Positions 1 to 7,281 of a stretch of 40,486 nt of DNA are shown here, one piece after another. Numbering within the stretch: position 1 is the first letter of the stretch; every line of letters begins with the position of its first letter. Below the pieces are notes generated by a model that saw only the letters and a program-made list of their open reading frames with translations, was not told the DNA's origin and ran no database searches. The stretch covers positions 1 through 40,486 of the forward strand of contig JAJNDI010000016.1 of NCBI GenBank assembly GCA_021156325.1, given 5' to 3'. The position numbers and the translations under genes were made by a program. The stretch comes from Gammaproteobacteria bacterium. Its GTDB lineage: Bacteria > Pseudomonadota > Gammaproteobacteria > JAJFKG01.

Positions 1-534
1 GCAAAGCAAATTGCTGAAGCTAATGCCCGATTAAAAGCGGCTCGCGATGCAGAAAAAGAGATCGCCAAAGAAGCCCGTGCGCGGGAAGCAGCAGAAGAAA
101 AATTGGCGAAGTTAGCAAAACAAACTTCTGATTTGGAAAAGAAAGCCACAGAAGCTGCCAAATCAGCCAAAGCCAATGAAAAAGCGTTAGCAGAAGTCCA
201 AGCCGCAGAACAAAAACGGCAAGCCGAGCAGGCCCGCGAAAAAGCCCGTCAAGACAGTTTGGTGAATGCCTATGCACTTAAGATCAGAGATGCTATTGAA
301 AGCAATTGGATGTATCCCAGCACTACGGGGAAACGTACCTGTTTACTGGCGTTGAGTTTAGCGCCTACTGGTCAGGTATTAGATGCCCGCTTGGTAAAAA
401 GCAGCGGAGATGATAGCATTGACAGGCTTGCGATTGCAGCCGTTTACAAGAGTTCACCCTTACCTGTGCCGAAAGACAGCGGTGACTTTGCGCCTTTTCG
501 CCAAATCAATTTGACAGTGTCAACGCACGGTTAG
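1..534 (+). CDS. tolA: TolA, C-terminal part (5' end outside window)
   Basis: The reading frame is open from base 1, so this is the 3' part of a longer gene. The first ~85 visible residues are Ala/Lys/Glu-rich with no proline, the long periplasmic helix (domain II) of TolA. The last ~90 residues form the globular domain III, with the features YALKIRDAIESNW and a final FRQINLTV strand typical of TolA C-termini. TolA is the inner-membrane, periplasm-spanning protein that couples TolQR proton flow to TolB-Pal at the outer membrane. tolB, pal and cpoB follow in the order usual for gammaproteobacteria. Identity is secure from motif plus context; the N-terminal membrane anchor cannot be seen. Confidence 0.93.
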   Translation, partial: AKQIAEANARLKAARDAEKEIAKEARAREAAEEKLAKLAKQTSDLEKKATEAAKSAKANEKALAEVQAAEQKRQAEQAREKARQDSLVNAYALKIRDAIESNWMYPSTTGKRTCLLALSLAPTGQVLDARLVKSSGDDSIDRLAIAAVYKSSPLPVPKDSGDFAPFRQINLTVSTHG

Positions 535-537
535 CGC

Positions 538-561
538 TATACTCTTCGCGCTTTGAATATA
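538..561 (+). repeat. 24-bp palindromic motif, copy 1
   Basis: Begins TATACTC and ends CTTTGAATATA with a TTCGCG centre. It lies just after the tolA stop codon, between tolA and tolB. It differs from copy 2 at three positions and from copy 3 at one. The function is unknown. Confidence 0.6.
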
Positions 562-603
562 TTAAAAGGGGGGCGATGCACAAGCGTACATCGGGGGGAT
601 TTT

Positions 604-1911
604 ATGCAACGATTATATTATTTATTGACGTTATTAGTATTTGCTAATCCTGCTTTTGCAGCCCTCAATATTCAAATCACGCAAGGCGTGCAAGCGCCCT
701 TGCCGGTAGCAATCGTTCCTTTTGAGAATCAAGCCGAGATTACGACAAACAATGATAATAATTTAACGCAAGTCATCAAGAATGATTTGCAAAATAGCGG
801 TTATTTTGCTGTTACGCCTTCTGAGCGTTTGTTGCAGTTTCCGCATTCAGCAGCGGAAGTCAATCAAGGCTATTTTCAACAAGTGGGGGCAGATAATGTG
901 CTTGTTGGCAGCGTGATACCGCAAGCCAACAATCAAGTGTTGGTTAAAGTGAGTTTAGTCAATGTCTTTCAAAACCGAATGAATAATACCGTCTTGTGGA
1001 ATGAAACGTATACGGTCGACAAAACGGCATTAAGACGCTTGGCGCATCATATCAGTGATCAGATCTATGCCCAATTAACGGGTGAAAAAGGCGTGTTTTC
1101 AACCCGCATTGCTTATGTCCTGGTCATAAGACGATCTAAAGAGCCGGCGGAATATCGTTTGGATATTGCTGATTTTGACGGCTATGGACCCAAAACCATT
1201 TTGCGTTCAAATGAACCCGTTATGTCGCCAGCTTGGTCACCTGATGGAAAAAAAATCGCCTATGTCAGTTTTGAAAAACGTCATTCTCAGATTTATATCC
1301 ACAATGTTGCCACAGGCGAACGGGAATTAATTAGCCATTATGACGGCATCAACGGCGCACCGGCGTGGTCGCCCGATGGTCAGCACTTGGCATTAGTGCT
1401 GTCTAAAAGCGGGCATCCTAAGATTTACACACTCGATCTTAATACCAAGGTATTAACGCAAGTGACAGACGGCATATCGATCGACACTGAACCTGTATGG
1501 ACAGCGGATGGAAAATCCATTTACTTTACCTCAGACCGCGGCGGCTCGCCTCAGATTTATGAAGTCAATGTAGCTTCAAAAACGGTTAAACGTATCACAT
1601 TTGACGGCAATTTTAATGCGAGCGCTGCTTTATCCCCTACGGGTGAAGAAATGATTGTTTTGCACCGCGATGTGGATGGATATGATATTGCTCTTTATAA
1701 TGTTGACTCAGGTTCCCTGAAAGTGTTGACGCATAGCGGATCAAATCAGTCGCCGGCATTAGCGCCTAATGGACGTTTGGTGATGTATGCTGCACGCTTT
1801 GAAGATAAAGATGTCTTGGCAATTACTTCTACAGATGGCGCGGTGAGCATGAGATTGCCAGCGCGGGAAGGAAATGTACAAGAACCTGCATGGTCGCCGT
1901 TTTTAGGGTAG
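604..1911 (+). CDS. tolB: TolB, periplasmic beta-propeller of the Tol-Pal system
   Basis: The product is 435 aa, close to the usual TolB length. The start chosen is ATG 604, because a strong GGGGGGA lies just upstream and the protein then begins with a clean Sec signal peptide (MQRLYYLLTLLVFANPAFA). A TTG 51 bases upstream is in frame but would spoil the signal. The N-terminal domain (about residues 20-150) includes PLPVAIVPF. It is followed by repeated propeller blades with SPAWSPDGKKIAY, APAWSPDGQHLAL, EPVWTADGKSIYF and PAWSPFLG. TolB is periplasmic and links TolA with Pal during outer-membrane constriction. It sits between tolA and pal, apparently in one operon. Confidence 0.97.
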   Translation: MQRLYYLLTLLVFANPAFAALNIQITQGVQAPLPVAIVPFENQAEITTNNDNNLTQVIKNDLQNSGYFAVTPSERLLQFPHSAAEVNQGYFQQVGADNVLVGSVIPQANNQVLVKVSLVNVFQNRMNNTVLWNETYTVDKTALRRLAHHISDQIYAQLTGEKGVFSTRIAYVLVIRRSKEPAEYRLDIADFDGYGPKTILRSNEPVMSPAWSPDGKKIAYVSFEKRHSQIYIHNVATGERELISHYDGINGAPAWSPDGQHLALVLSKSGHPKIYTLDLNTKVLTQVTDGISIDTEPVWTADGKSIYFTSDRGGSPQIYEVNVASKTVKRITFDGNFNASAALSPTGEEMIVLHRDVDGYDIALYNVDSGSLKVLTHSGSNQSPALAPNGRLVMYAARFEDKDVLAITSTDGAVSMRLPAREGNVQEPAWSPFLG

Positions 1912-1913
1912 AA

Positions 1914-1937
1914 TATATTCTTTGCGCTTTGAGTATA
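1914..1937 (+). repeat. 24-bp palindromic motif, copy 2
   Basis: Begins TATATTC, ends CTTTGAGTATA. It occupies the start of the tolB-pal gap, immediately after the tolB stop, and has the same length and orientation as copies 1 and 3. Confidence 0.6.
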
Positions 1938-1978
1938 GAAATTCCAGGCTTTGACTAAGAGAAAAAAGGAGATAAATC

Positions 1979-2494
1979 ATGTTAAAACAGTTAGTACGTT
2001 ATAGTTTAATCTTGGGAGCGGTGTTTTTATTAGCAGCCTGTAGTTCTTTTGGATCTCATGGCGGTTCTGGCAGCGATACTTACGAAAGCGATGCTCAGAC
2101 TTACGGCGCCGGCGATCAAGCAGGGTTTAACGGTCAAAACACGTCTCCTGCTGAACTCATGAAAAAAACCGTTTTTCATTTTGGGTTCGATAAAGATACT
2201 GTTAATGATGAGGATGTAGCCGCCATTGAAGCGCATGGCGTTTATTTGGCAAAACATCCCGATGCTAAAGTAACGTTGGAAGGGCATACCGATCAACGCG
2301 GCAGTCGTGAATATAACGTTGGATTGGGCGAACGCCGTGCTGCTACGGTTCAACAATTGTTGTTAGTGAATGGCGCTAATGCACTTCAAATCAAGATGGT
2401 AAGCTACGGTCAGGAAAAACCCGTTGCTTTAGGCTATTCTGAAGAAGATTATGCCTTAAATCGCCGTGTTGAAATTATCTATAACAATAAATGA
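1979..2494 (+). CDS. pal: Pal, peptidoglycan-associated outer-membrane lipoprotein
   Basis: The product is 171 aa. A lipoprotein signal peptide ends in LLAAC, with the lipidated cysteine at residue 21, followed by a Ser/Gly-rich linker. The OmpA-like peptidoglycan-binding domain covers about residues 60-170: FHFGFDKDTV, then LEGHTDQRGSREYNVGLGERRA, and the terminal LNRRVEI. The Asp and Arg residues that bind diaminopimelate in this family are present. An AGGAG ribosome binding site precedes ATG 1979. Pal anchors the outer membrane to peptidoglycan and binds TolB. Its TGA overlaps the ATG of the next gene by 4 bases, suggesting translational coupling to cpoB. Confidence 0.97.
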   Translation: MLKQLVRYSLILGAVFLLAACSSFGSHGGSGSDTYESDAQTYGAGDQAGFNGQNTSPAELMKKTVFHFGFDKDTVNDEDVAAIEAHGVYLAKHPDAKVTLEGHTDQRGSREYNVGLGERRAATVQQLLLVNGANALQIKMVSYGQEKPVALGYSEEDYALNRRVEIIYNNK

Positions 2495-3447
2495 AAAATA
2501 TACGTCATTTAATTGTTACCCTTTCTAATTCCCCTCTCCCACGCAGTGGGAGAGGGCAAGCCGCGTCAGCGGCGCGGGAGAGGGCACCGCGCAGCGGGAT
2601 TTCCTTCTTCGCTATCTTAATCGCAAGCCTGTGTATAACCACCACCGTATTGGCGCAAGCGCCGGTATTGAATGCAATGGCCGATTCTGCAGCGCCAGCA
2701 CAACAGTATACCGATAGCACCACGCCTCAAAATACGAGTAATCCTGCTGCTCCTGTCTTAACAGGCCAGGCTGCATTGTTAAATGAGATAACACAATTGC
2801 AGCAAGAAGTGCGGCAATTGCGAGGCTTGATTGAAATCCAGCAGCATGATATTCAATCTTTGCAAAAACAACAATTGACTTTATATAGTGATCTGGATCA
2901 GCGTTTGAGCGCTGCGGGTTCTCAACCGGGTTCTGTGCCTGCGGTTCAAACTGCTGCTGGTTTAACCACTGAAACAGGTGCTGCGGGTATTGCAGTGACA
3001 GAAGATTTCACTGCCAAAATGCCCTCAGCGGCTAAAAGCAGTAAAATCAAGGCAGATCCCAAAGAAGAACAAGCTTATCAAGCAGCCTATCAATGGGTTC
3101 TCGCTAAACGTTATACAGAAGCGATCAGTGCGTTGCAGCAATTCTTAAAAGATTATCCTAATAGCCTTTATCAGCCTAATACGCATTATTGGTTAGGACA
3201 AGTGTATTTGATTCAAGATGATCTCACGCACGCCAGCACGGAATTTAGTGATCTGCTGACACAGTATCCAACGGATCCCAAGGCCAGTTCTGCTTTATTT
3301 AAATTAGGATATATTGATGTTATTAATCAGGATTATGCCAGTGCTAAGCGGCGTTTTGATGAAGTGAAAACACGTTATCCTAATACTGAATCAGCCAAAG
3401 CCGCAGACGATAAATTAACAGAATTAAAGCGGGCGGGGTATCTGTAA
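2491..3447 (+). CDS. cpoB: CpoB (YbgF), periplasmic TPR coordinator of Tol-Pal
   Basis: The product is 318 aa. A coiled coil at about residues 93-130 (LLNEITQLQQEVRQLRGL) corresponds to the trimerisation helix of YbgF/CpoB. The C-terminal ~120 residues are tetratricopeptide repeats typical of the family (AYQWVLAKRYTEAISALQQFLKDYP, HYWLGQVYL, LFKLGYI, KRRFDEVKTRYP). CpoB couples peptidoglycan synthesis to outer-membrane constriction with TolA. The odd part is the N-terminus. Residues ~14-38 (PLPRSGRGQAASAARERAPRSG) are encoded by a hairpin-rich repeat inserted in frame between the start and the hydrophobic signal core (FFAILIASLCITTTVLAQ). The start at 2491 overlaps pal by ATGA; a downstream start would not include the signal core cleanly. 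Confidence 0.93.
   Translation: MKNIRHLIVTLSNSPLPRSGRGQAASAARERAPRSGISFFAILIASLCITTTVLAQAPVLNAMADSAAPAQQYTDSTTPQNTSNPAAPVLTGQAALLNEITQLQQEVRQLRGLIEIQQHDIQSLQKQQLTLYSDLDQRLSAAGSQPGSVPAVQTAAGLTTETGAAGIAVTEDFTAKMPSAAKSSKIKADPKEEQAYQAAYQWVLAKRYTEAISALQQFLKDYPNSLYQPNTHYWLGQVYLIQDDLTHASTEFSDLLTQYPTDPKASSALFKLGYIDVINQDYASAKRRFDEVKTRYPNTESAKAADDKLTELKRAGYL
2531..2602. repeat. Palindromic repeat element inside cpoB
   Basis: A perfect 11-bp stem (2532-2542 with 2546-2556, CCCTCTCCCAC / GTGGGAGAGGG, 3-nt loop) is followed by a second GC-rich hairpin (CCGC / GCGG at 2561-2572) and a GGGAGAGGGC tail. The same two-hairpin layout occurs, inverted, at 3466-3523. It is translated in frame as part of the cpoB signal-peptide n-region. 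Confidence 0.8.
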
Positions 3448-3465
3448 TTCTTTTTGCTGCGTATG

Positions 3466-3523
3466 CGCCCTCTCCCCGCGCCTAAAGGCGCGGCCCTCTC
3501 CCGCAAAGCGGGAGAGGGGATTT
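3466..3523. repeat. Palindromic repeat element, inverted copy after cpoB
   Basis: Two perfect hairpins: CCGCGCC/GGCGCGG (3476-3482 with 3487-3493, TAAA loop) and CCCTCTCCCGC/GCGGGAGAGGG (3494-3504 with 3508-3518, AAA loop). Its reverse complement aligns with the element inside cpoB. It lies 19 bases after the cpoB stop and may also act as a terminator or mRNA stabiliser. Confidence 0.8.
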
Positions 3524-3545
3524 AACCCTAAAATTTCTTGTTTTT

Positions 3546-3591
3546 CCCCCTCTCCCACTTGTGGGAGAGGGTTAGGGAGAGGGTGCCGCGC
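3546..3591. repeat. Palindromic repeat element, third copy
   Basis: An 11-bp perfect stem (3548-3558 with 3561-3571) with a 2-nt loop is followed by GGGAGAGGGTGCCGCG. This is the same family as 2531-2602, with only one full hairpin. It sits between the convergent ends of cpoB and the unknown gene at 3614-4198. Confidence 0.75.
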
Positions 3592-3613
3592 ATCGATTAG
3601 CCATACACAGCTA

Positions 3614-4198
3614 TTAATTTAAATTATCTGCAGCGGGCGGTTTGTTTTGAGCGAACGTTCCCGCATCAATAAGAACAGGCAAATCCCAACTGGCAAAGAC
3701 AGCGGCTTCTGAAAGCAATTTATAAAGTGAATGTAAGAGTGTGGGATCTAATCCTATCTTTAAACCCAATCCTTTTTGATCACTGATTTCAATCGCTGGC
3801 AAGCTGTGCAATTGAGAGATAGCTTTTAATTGTGTTGCCAAAATAGGCTTATCTCCAAACGGTTTTTTGCCTGTTGATTTAAAGGCATTTTGTGAAAAGT
3901 TTGCTTTTGAAAGCGCTTCATCTCGTTGAAAATTTAAAATGGCGCGCTTGTTTTCCGGATTTTCCAAGACACGTTTGCGTGTTGTTTCTGAATCAAATTG
4001 AGCAGGCGAACTTAATGCCTGATAATTGGTTAAGAGGGTTGCATCGGCTGTGATGATATCGGCTAATAATTGTAAAAATCCCTGACAAAAGCGACGAGTT
4101 AACCAAAAATGAAAGTCAGCTTCCTGATCCACGTTAACCTTTAGTAACAACCTGTCTTCTATACTGTGGTATTCACTGGTGACTTGATGTATCTTCAT
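3614..4198 (-). CDS. Conserved-looking protein of unknown function
   Basis: The product is 194 aa from the ATG at 4198. A longer in-frame start exists at 4261, but it would read through two copies of the 24-bp intergenic motif, so the shorter form beginning MKIHQVTSEYHSIEDRLLLKVN is preferred. No signal peptide or membrane segment is visible. The N-terminal part alternates strand-like segments (DRLLLKVNVD, FHFWLTRRF). The middle (about 75-125) is charged and helical, and the C-terminal ~60 residues contain LPAIEISDQKGLGLKIGLD and a helix LLHSLYKLLSEAAVFASW. I do not recognise the family. It is transcribed divergently from mutH with a ~90-bp gap. Confidence 0.7.
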   Translation of the reverse strand: MKIHQVTSEYHSIEDRLLLKVNVDQEADFHFWLTRRFCQGFLQLLADIITADATLLTNYQALSSPAQFDSETTRKRVLENPENKRAILNFQRDEALSKANFSQNAFKSTGKKPFGDKPILATQLKAISQLHSLPAIEISDQKGLGLKIGLDPTLLHSLYKLLSEAAVFASWDLPVLIDAGTFAQNKPPAADNLN

Positions 4199-4199
4199 A

Positions 4200-4223
4200 T
4201 ATGCTCTTCGCGCTTTGAATATA
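4200..4223 (+). repeat. 24-bp palindromic motif, copy 3
   Basis: Begins TATGCTC and ends CTTTGAATATA. It matches copy 1 except for one base. It lies directly upstream of the unknown minus-strand gene that starts at 4198. Confidence 0.6.
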
Positions 4224-4252
4224 GGGGCTTTATTGCTGGCTTGCATCGCTGT

Positions 4253-4276
4253 TATACTCAAATTGCTTTGAGTATA
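4253..4276. repeat. 24-bp palindromic motif, copy 4 (perfect palindrome)
   Basis: TATACTCAAA and TTTGAGTATA are perfect 10-bp arms around a TTGC loop. It lies 15 bases upstream of the mutH ATG, in the divergent gap, so it could be an operator. The three related copies elsewhere make a dispersed element equally likely. Confidence 0.6.
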
Positions 4277-4291
4277 TGGAAACTATAACCG

Positions 4292-4969
4292 ATGTATCAC
4301 AAACCGCCAACTACTGAAGCGCAATTAATGACGCGCGCTGTGGCGATGTCAGGATTAACCGTCAGACAGCTTGCAGAAATTGTAAGCGAAAATATTCCTC
4401 CCGATCTTAAACAACATAAAGGGTGGTTAGGGCAATTGGTAGAACGTTATTTGGGTGCCAGTGCGCACTCGAAAGCAGCACCGGATTTTGAAGCCTTATC
4501 GATTGAGTTAAAAACAATCCCGGTCGATGAAAGTGGCACCTCTCGTGAATCGACTTATGTATGTACCGTACCTTTGCTGGAATTGGCCAATGTATCCTGG
4601 GAAGCTTCATGGGTTTATAGAAAACTCTCTCATGTGCTGTGGGTACCCATTATTACCCCACCCTTAACAGCCTTGCCTGATCGCCTTATCGGGATGCCCT
4701 TATTGTGGAGACCGGCTGCTGAGGAAGCGGCAAGTTTACGAGCGGATTGGCAAGAATTAACGGATATGATTGCCTTGGGACAATTAGAGCAGGTAACAGC
4801 CTATCATGGAAATATTTTACAGATAAGACCCAAAGCAGCCGATGGCCGCGCACTGTGCTGGGGTATCAATGAAGAAGGAGAGCGGTTTTTAACATTACCG
4901 CGGGGCTTTTATTTACGCTCCCGATTTACAACAGCCTTGATGCAAAAATATTTTCAACTACAAAAATAG
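4292..4969 (+). CDS. mutH: MutH, methyl-directed mismatch repair endonuclease
   Basis: The product is 225 aa, the usual MutH size. MutH nicks the unmethylated strand at hemimethylated GATC sites after activation by MutS-MutL. The catalytic triad of the restriction-enzyme-like fold is visible as D65, E72 and K74 in DFEALSIELKTIPVD, with the spacing of E. coli D70/E77/K79. KGWLGQLVERYLGASAHSK upstream matches the family's conserved helix, and LPRGFYLRSRFT at the end matches its C-terminal region. There is no clear Shine-Dalgarno before ATG 4292. It presumably implies a Dam-type methylase and MutSL elsewhere in the genome. It is divergent from the unknown gene upstream. Confidence 0.96.
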   Translation: MYHKPPTTEAQLMTRAVAMSGLTVRQLAEIVSENIPPDLKQHKGWLGQLVERYLGASAHSKAAPDFEALSIELKTIPVDESGTSRESTYVCTVPLLELANVSWEASWVYRKLSHVLWVPIITPPLTALPDRLIGMPLLWRPAAEEAASLRADWQELTDMIALGQLEQVTAYHGNILQIRPKAADGRALCWGINEEGERFLTLPRGFYLRSRFTTALMQKYFQLQK

Positions 4970-4973
4970 CCAA

Positions 4974-5246
4974 TTATCGTTGTTCATTTTGCCCGGCAAT
5001 ATAGCCGTCCCGATAAGATCCCTGAATGGCTGTATTATTGCTGGGACAGCTGTCAGCGATATTGCTTCGCATTCCTAATGCCCGGCGGCCGTCTTCAAAG
5101 CCTTGTTGATAAGCGCCTGCGGGGGTACACAGCGTTTTCTCTGGATTGAAGTGCTGGGACAGGAAACTGGTTTCGCTGCAGCCTGCAAGCAGCGCAATGA
5201 GAATAAAACTAATTATCAGGCAAAAGCAGCGTATTAGCGACATCAT
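4974..5246 (-). CDS. Small predicted lipoprotein
   Basis: The product is 90 aa. AGGAG lies 7 bases before the ATG at 5246. The first 23 residues form a lipoprotein signal ending in LLAGC, so the mature protein would start at Cys23 and be lipidated. The remaining ~67 residues hold two related glycine motifs, YQQGFEDGRRALG and YRDGYIAGQNEQ, plus a cysteine pair (C40, C67) that could form a disulfide. The Y-x-x-G-[FY]-x-x-G pattern resembles repeats in small gammaproteobacterial lipoproteins such as the DUF2799 type, but I cannot assign it firmly. It converges with mutH, with only 4 bases between the stops. Confidence 0.75.
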   Translation of the reverse strand: MMSLIRCFCLIISFILIALLAGCSETSFLSQHFNPEKTLCTPAGAYQQGFEDGRRALGMRSNIADSCPSNNTAIQGSYRDGYIAGQNEQR

Positions 5247-5262
5247 CTTGGATCTCCTTGGC

Positions 5263-5286
5263 TTTTCCCCCCTTTTTCAAGGGGGT
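5263..5286. repeat. C/G hairpin in the divergent gap
   Basis: CCCCC-TTTTTCAA-GGGGG forms a short stem between the lipoprotein gene and the membrane-protein gene. Similar short C-run/T-run/G-run hairpins occur between folP and glmM and upstream of dnaG. Function unknown. Confidence 0.4.
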
Positions 5287-5351
5287 AAAAATTGAAAATA
5301 CACGATCTACCAGCTAATATAAAGAGCATTCTTCATCCACAGGAGAAATCA

Positions 5352-5969
5352 ATGGATTTTTATCACGGATTATTTCAAGTTCAAGGGATTACCCTCTTGC
5401 TTATTCTTATCCTGGCTGCAATATTGCCCCTCATCTGTATTATTCATTGCCTTTTATCGGCTCGTAAAGTGCAAGCCAAAATCCTATGGATAGCAGCATT
5501 GCTGCTGACGTTGATTTTTGCTGCCACGGCTTATTTACTGATTCATGCCCGACGCCATAAATGGATGGCATGGCTGATCAGTGTGTTTTTCTTGTTGGTG
5601 GTTTTTAGCGTGTCTTTTCACGGCGTGCTGAGTTGGTATATTATTAAAGATGCTCGTATTCAGACTTCCCGCGCAAACCAGACTTTAGAAACGTTAAAAA
5701 CACCCGAATTATCTTTTCAAGACAGGAATCATGCTTTTACTTTTATTCATTTTGCCATTGCGATTGCACAGGCTTTTCAGGGTAATTATTCCGATGCACC
5801 GCCCGTTGCCAAAGAAGCTTTAATCGAATCACTGACTTTCTTACGGACATTTAACGTAGCAACCAACGATGGTGAATTAAGCTTGGCTGAATATAAGGCT
5901 ATTATACCCGCGACACAGCAAAATATTCTGCTTGGCAAGCCGCAGGTGTTGCGCCAAAAGGTATCCTAG
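5352..5969 (+). CDS. Membrane protein of unknown function
   Basis: The product is 205 aa from ATG 5352, chosen because AGGAG (5341-5345) sits 6 bases upstream; an upstream TTG at 5292 lacks a site. There are three hydrophobic segments in the first ~115 residues: ITLLLILILAAILPLICIIH, then ILWIAALLLTLIFAATAYLL, and WLISVFFLLVVFSVSF. They are separated by short basic loops (SARKVQAK, HARRHKW). The C-terminal ~90 residues are soluble, with DRNHAFTFIHFAIAIAQAFQGNYSDAPPVAKEAL and an acidic DGELSLAEYKAI stretch. I do not recognise the family. It stands alone, divergent from the lipoprotein gene, and ends just before a long inverted repeat. Confidence 0.7.
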   Translation: MDFYHGLFQVQGITLLLILILAAILPLICIIHCLLSARKVQAKILWIAALLLTLIFAATAYLLIHARRHKWMAWLISVFFLLVVFSVSFHGVLSWYIIKDARIQTSRANQTLETLKTPELSFQDRNHAFTFIHFAIAIAQAFQGNYSDAPPVAKEALIESLTFLRTFNVATNDGELSLAEYKAIIPATQQNILLGKPQVLRQKVS

Positions 5970-5974
5970 GGTCG

Positions 5975-6103
5975 GGTGACAATTCGCTAGGGCAAAGTGG
6001 AAGTCATTGATTTTTGAGTGCTGAAGCAGCATATATGCTAATATGTGAGCCTAGGAACGCAGAAAATCAATGAATTACACCTGCCATAGTAGAATTGTCA
6101 ACA
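5975..6103. repeat. Imperfect long inverted repeat (MITE-like or structured RNA)
   Basis: The outer ~40 bases on each side are imperfect reverse complements: GGTGACAATTC near 5975 pairs with GAATTGTCAAC ending 6102, and TCATTGATTTT near 6014 pairs perfectly with AAAATCAATGA near 6063. The centre contains further small palindromes (GCATATATGC). It occupies the convergent gap between the membrane-protein gene and yhbY. No coding capacity is seen. Confidence 0.65.
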
Positions 6104-6115
6104 GAGCCTAATTAT

Positions 6116-6391
6116 CTATTTACCTTCCGTGCTGCGATAGATGACTACAACCCGTCCAATGGTTTGTATTAATTCTGCTTCCTGTTCTTCTAGAATGGCT
6201 TGAATGATTTGATCGCGGATCCCGCGTTCACTGGTAGGCAGCTTGATTTTAATTAGTTCGTGTTTTTCAAGAGAGATATCAATTTCTTGTTGAACAGCCA
6301 GGGTGAGTCCTTTATTTCCAATGATAACTACCGGCTCCAAATGATGGGCTTTTTGGACTAATGCCTGCTTTTCCTGTTTATTCAGTGCCAT
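6116..6391 (-). CDS. yhbY: YhbY, CRM-domain RNA-binding protein
   Basis: The product is 91 aa and consists of a single CRM domain, the usual size. The hallmark GxxG loop is visible as IGNKGLT at residues 24-30, and the N-terminus LNKQEKQALVQKAHHLEPVVIIG is typical. YhbY associates with pre-50S ribosomal particles and is thought to act in 50S assembly. It is transcribed divergently from rlmE, the arrangement known from E. coli (yhbY / rlmE-ftsH-folP-glmM), which supports the call. Confidence 0.95.
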   Translation of the reverse strand: MALNKQEKQALVQKAHHLEPVVIIGNKGLTLAVQQEIDISLEKHELIKIKLPTSERGIRDQIIQAILEEQEAELIQTIGRVVVIYRSTEGK

Positions 6392-6515
6392 AACCTGACC
6401 TCGTTTATGCTATTAATAATAAGGGATGACTTAATAACATGGACTTTCTCATAAAGCTAGTCCTACTTATTTCATTTTCGTGAAGAATTGATCTAGCTCA
6501 GTATCCTTCACATTG

Positions 6516-6524
6516 TGGTACAAT
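6516..6524 (+). promoter_or_regulatory. Candidate extended -10 promoter of rlmE
   Basis: TGGTACAAT fits an extended -10 element (TGn followed by TACAAT). A start about 7 bases downstream would fall 3-5 bases before ATG 6535, so the message would be almost leaderless. This fits the absence of a ribosome binding site. No convincing -35 was found. Confidence 0.4.
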
Positions 6525-6534
6525 ATCGCGCAAT

Positions 6535-7167
6535 ATGCCAAAATCTAAAAGTGCCAAACAATGGCTTGCCCGCCAAGCAGCCGATCCCTTCGTAAAAGAA
6601 GCCAAAGCCCAGGGCTTGCGTGCCCGTTCTGCTTTCAAGCTAGCGGAGATAGCCGAGAAATATCATTTATTATTGCCTAATATGACCGTCATTGACTTAG
6701 GCGCGGCCCCGGGGGGCTGGTCCCAGTATATTGCCAGGGCATTACATAACCAAGTCCACATTGTAGCGGTTGATCTTTTGCCCATGGGTTCTTTGCCTTG
6801 TGTAGAATTTATCCAGGGAGATTTTCGGGATGAAGCGGTCTATGAAGCCATACTGCAAGCGCTGAATCATCGGGAAGTAAGCCTTGTAATCTCCGATATG
6901 GCCCCCAATATGACTGGAACAAGGGGTGTCGATCAACCCCGCGCGATGTATCTGGCTGAATTGGCGCTGGATTTTGCGAAAAACACGATGGCGCCTAAGG
7001 GCAATTGTCTTATTAAGTGCTTCCAGGGAGAAGGGTTTGAGGCATTTGTTCAAGCTTGCCGTGAAACTTTTAAACAAGTGATCATTTCCAAACCTGCTGC
7101 TTCCCGAGCGAGTTCGCGAGAAATGTATATTCTGGGCCGAAAATTGGCTCAAAAAAGGTCAGAATAA
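6535..7167 (+). CDS. rlmE: RlmE (FtsJ/RrmJ), 23S rRNA 2'-O-ribose methyltransferase
   Basis: The product is 210 aa, the family length. It transfers a methyl group from S-adenosylmethionine to U2552 (E. coli numbering) of 23S rRNA in the 50S subunit. The SAM-binding motif VIDLGAAPGGWSQY is at about residues 53-66. The catalytic K-D-K-E tetrad is represented by ARSAFKL, SDMAPN, LIKCFQGEG and SSREMYILGRK. The N-terminal SKSAKQWLARQAADPFVKEAKAQGLRARSA is also typical. No Shine-Dalgarno precedes the ATG. ftsH follows after 114 bases, as in many gammaproteobacteria. Confidence 0.97.
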   Translation: MPKSKSAKQWLARQAADPFVKEAKAQGLRARSAFKLAEIAEKYHLLLPNMTVIDLGAAPGGWSQYIARALHNQVHIVAVDLLPMGSLPCVEFIQGDFRDEAVYEAILQALNHREVSLVISDMAPNMTGTRGVDQPRAMYLAELALDFAKNTMAPKGNCLIKCFQGEGFEAFVQACRETFKQVIISKPAASRASSREMYILGRKLAQKRSE

Positions 7168-7281
7168 ATCCTGTTCTGAAAGAAGAAAACCTGGCCAAAT
7201 TATTTAATTTAAGGCAAAATACGCTATAGTTAATGAACCCGATGAAAAGTCGATCTACCGTAGAGTTATGAGGTAAATGAG

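Noticed and set aside
3466..3591. CRISPR array
   Set aside because: The repeats are hairpins of differing sequence in both orientations with no regular spacers; no cas genes occur in the window.
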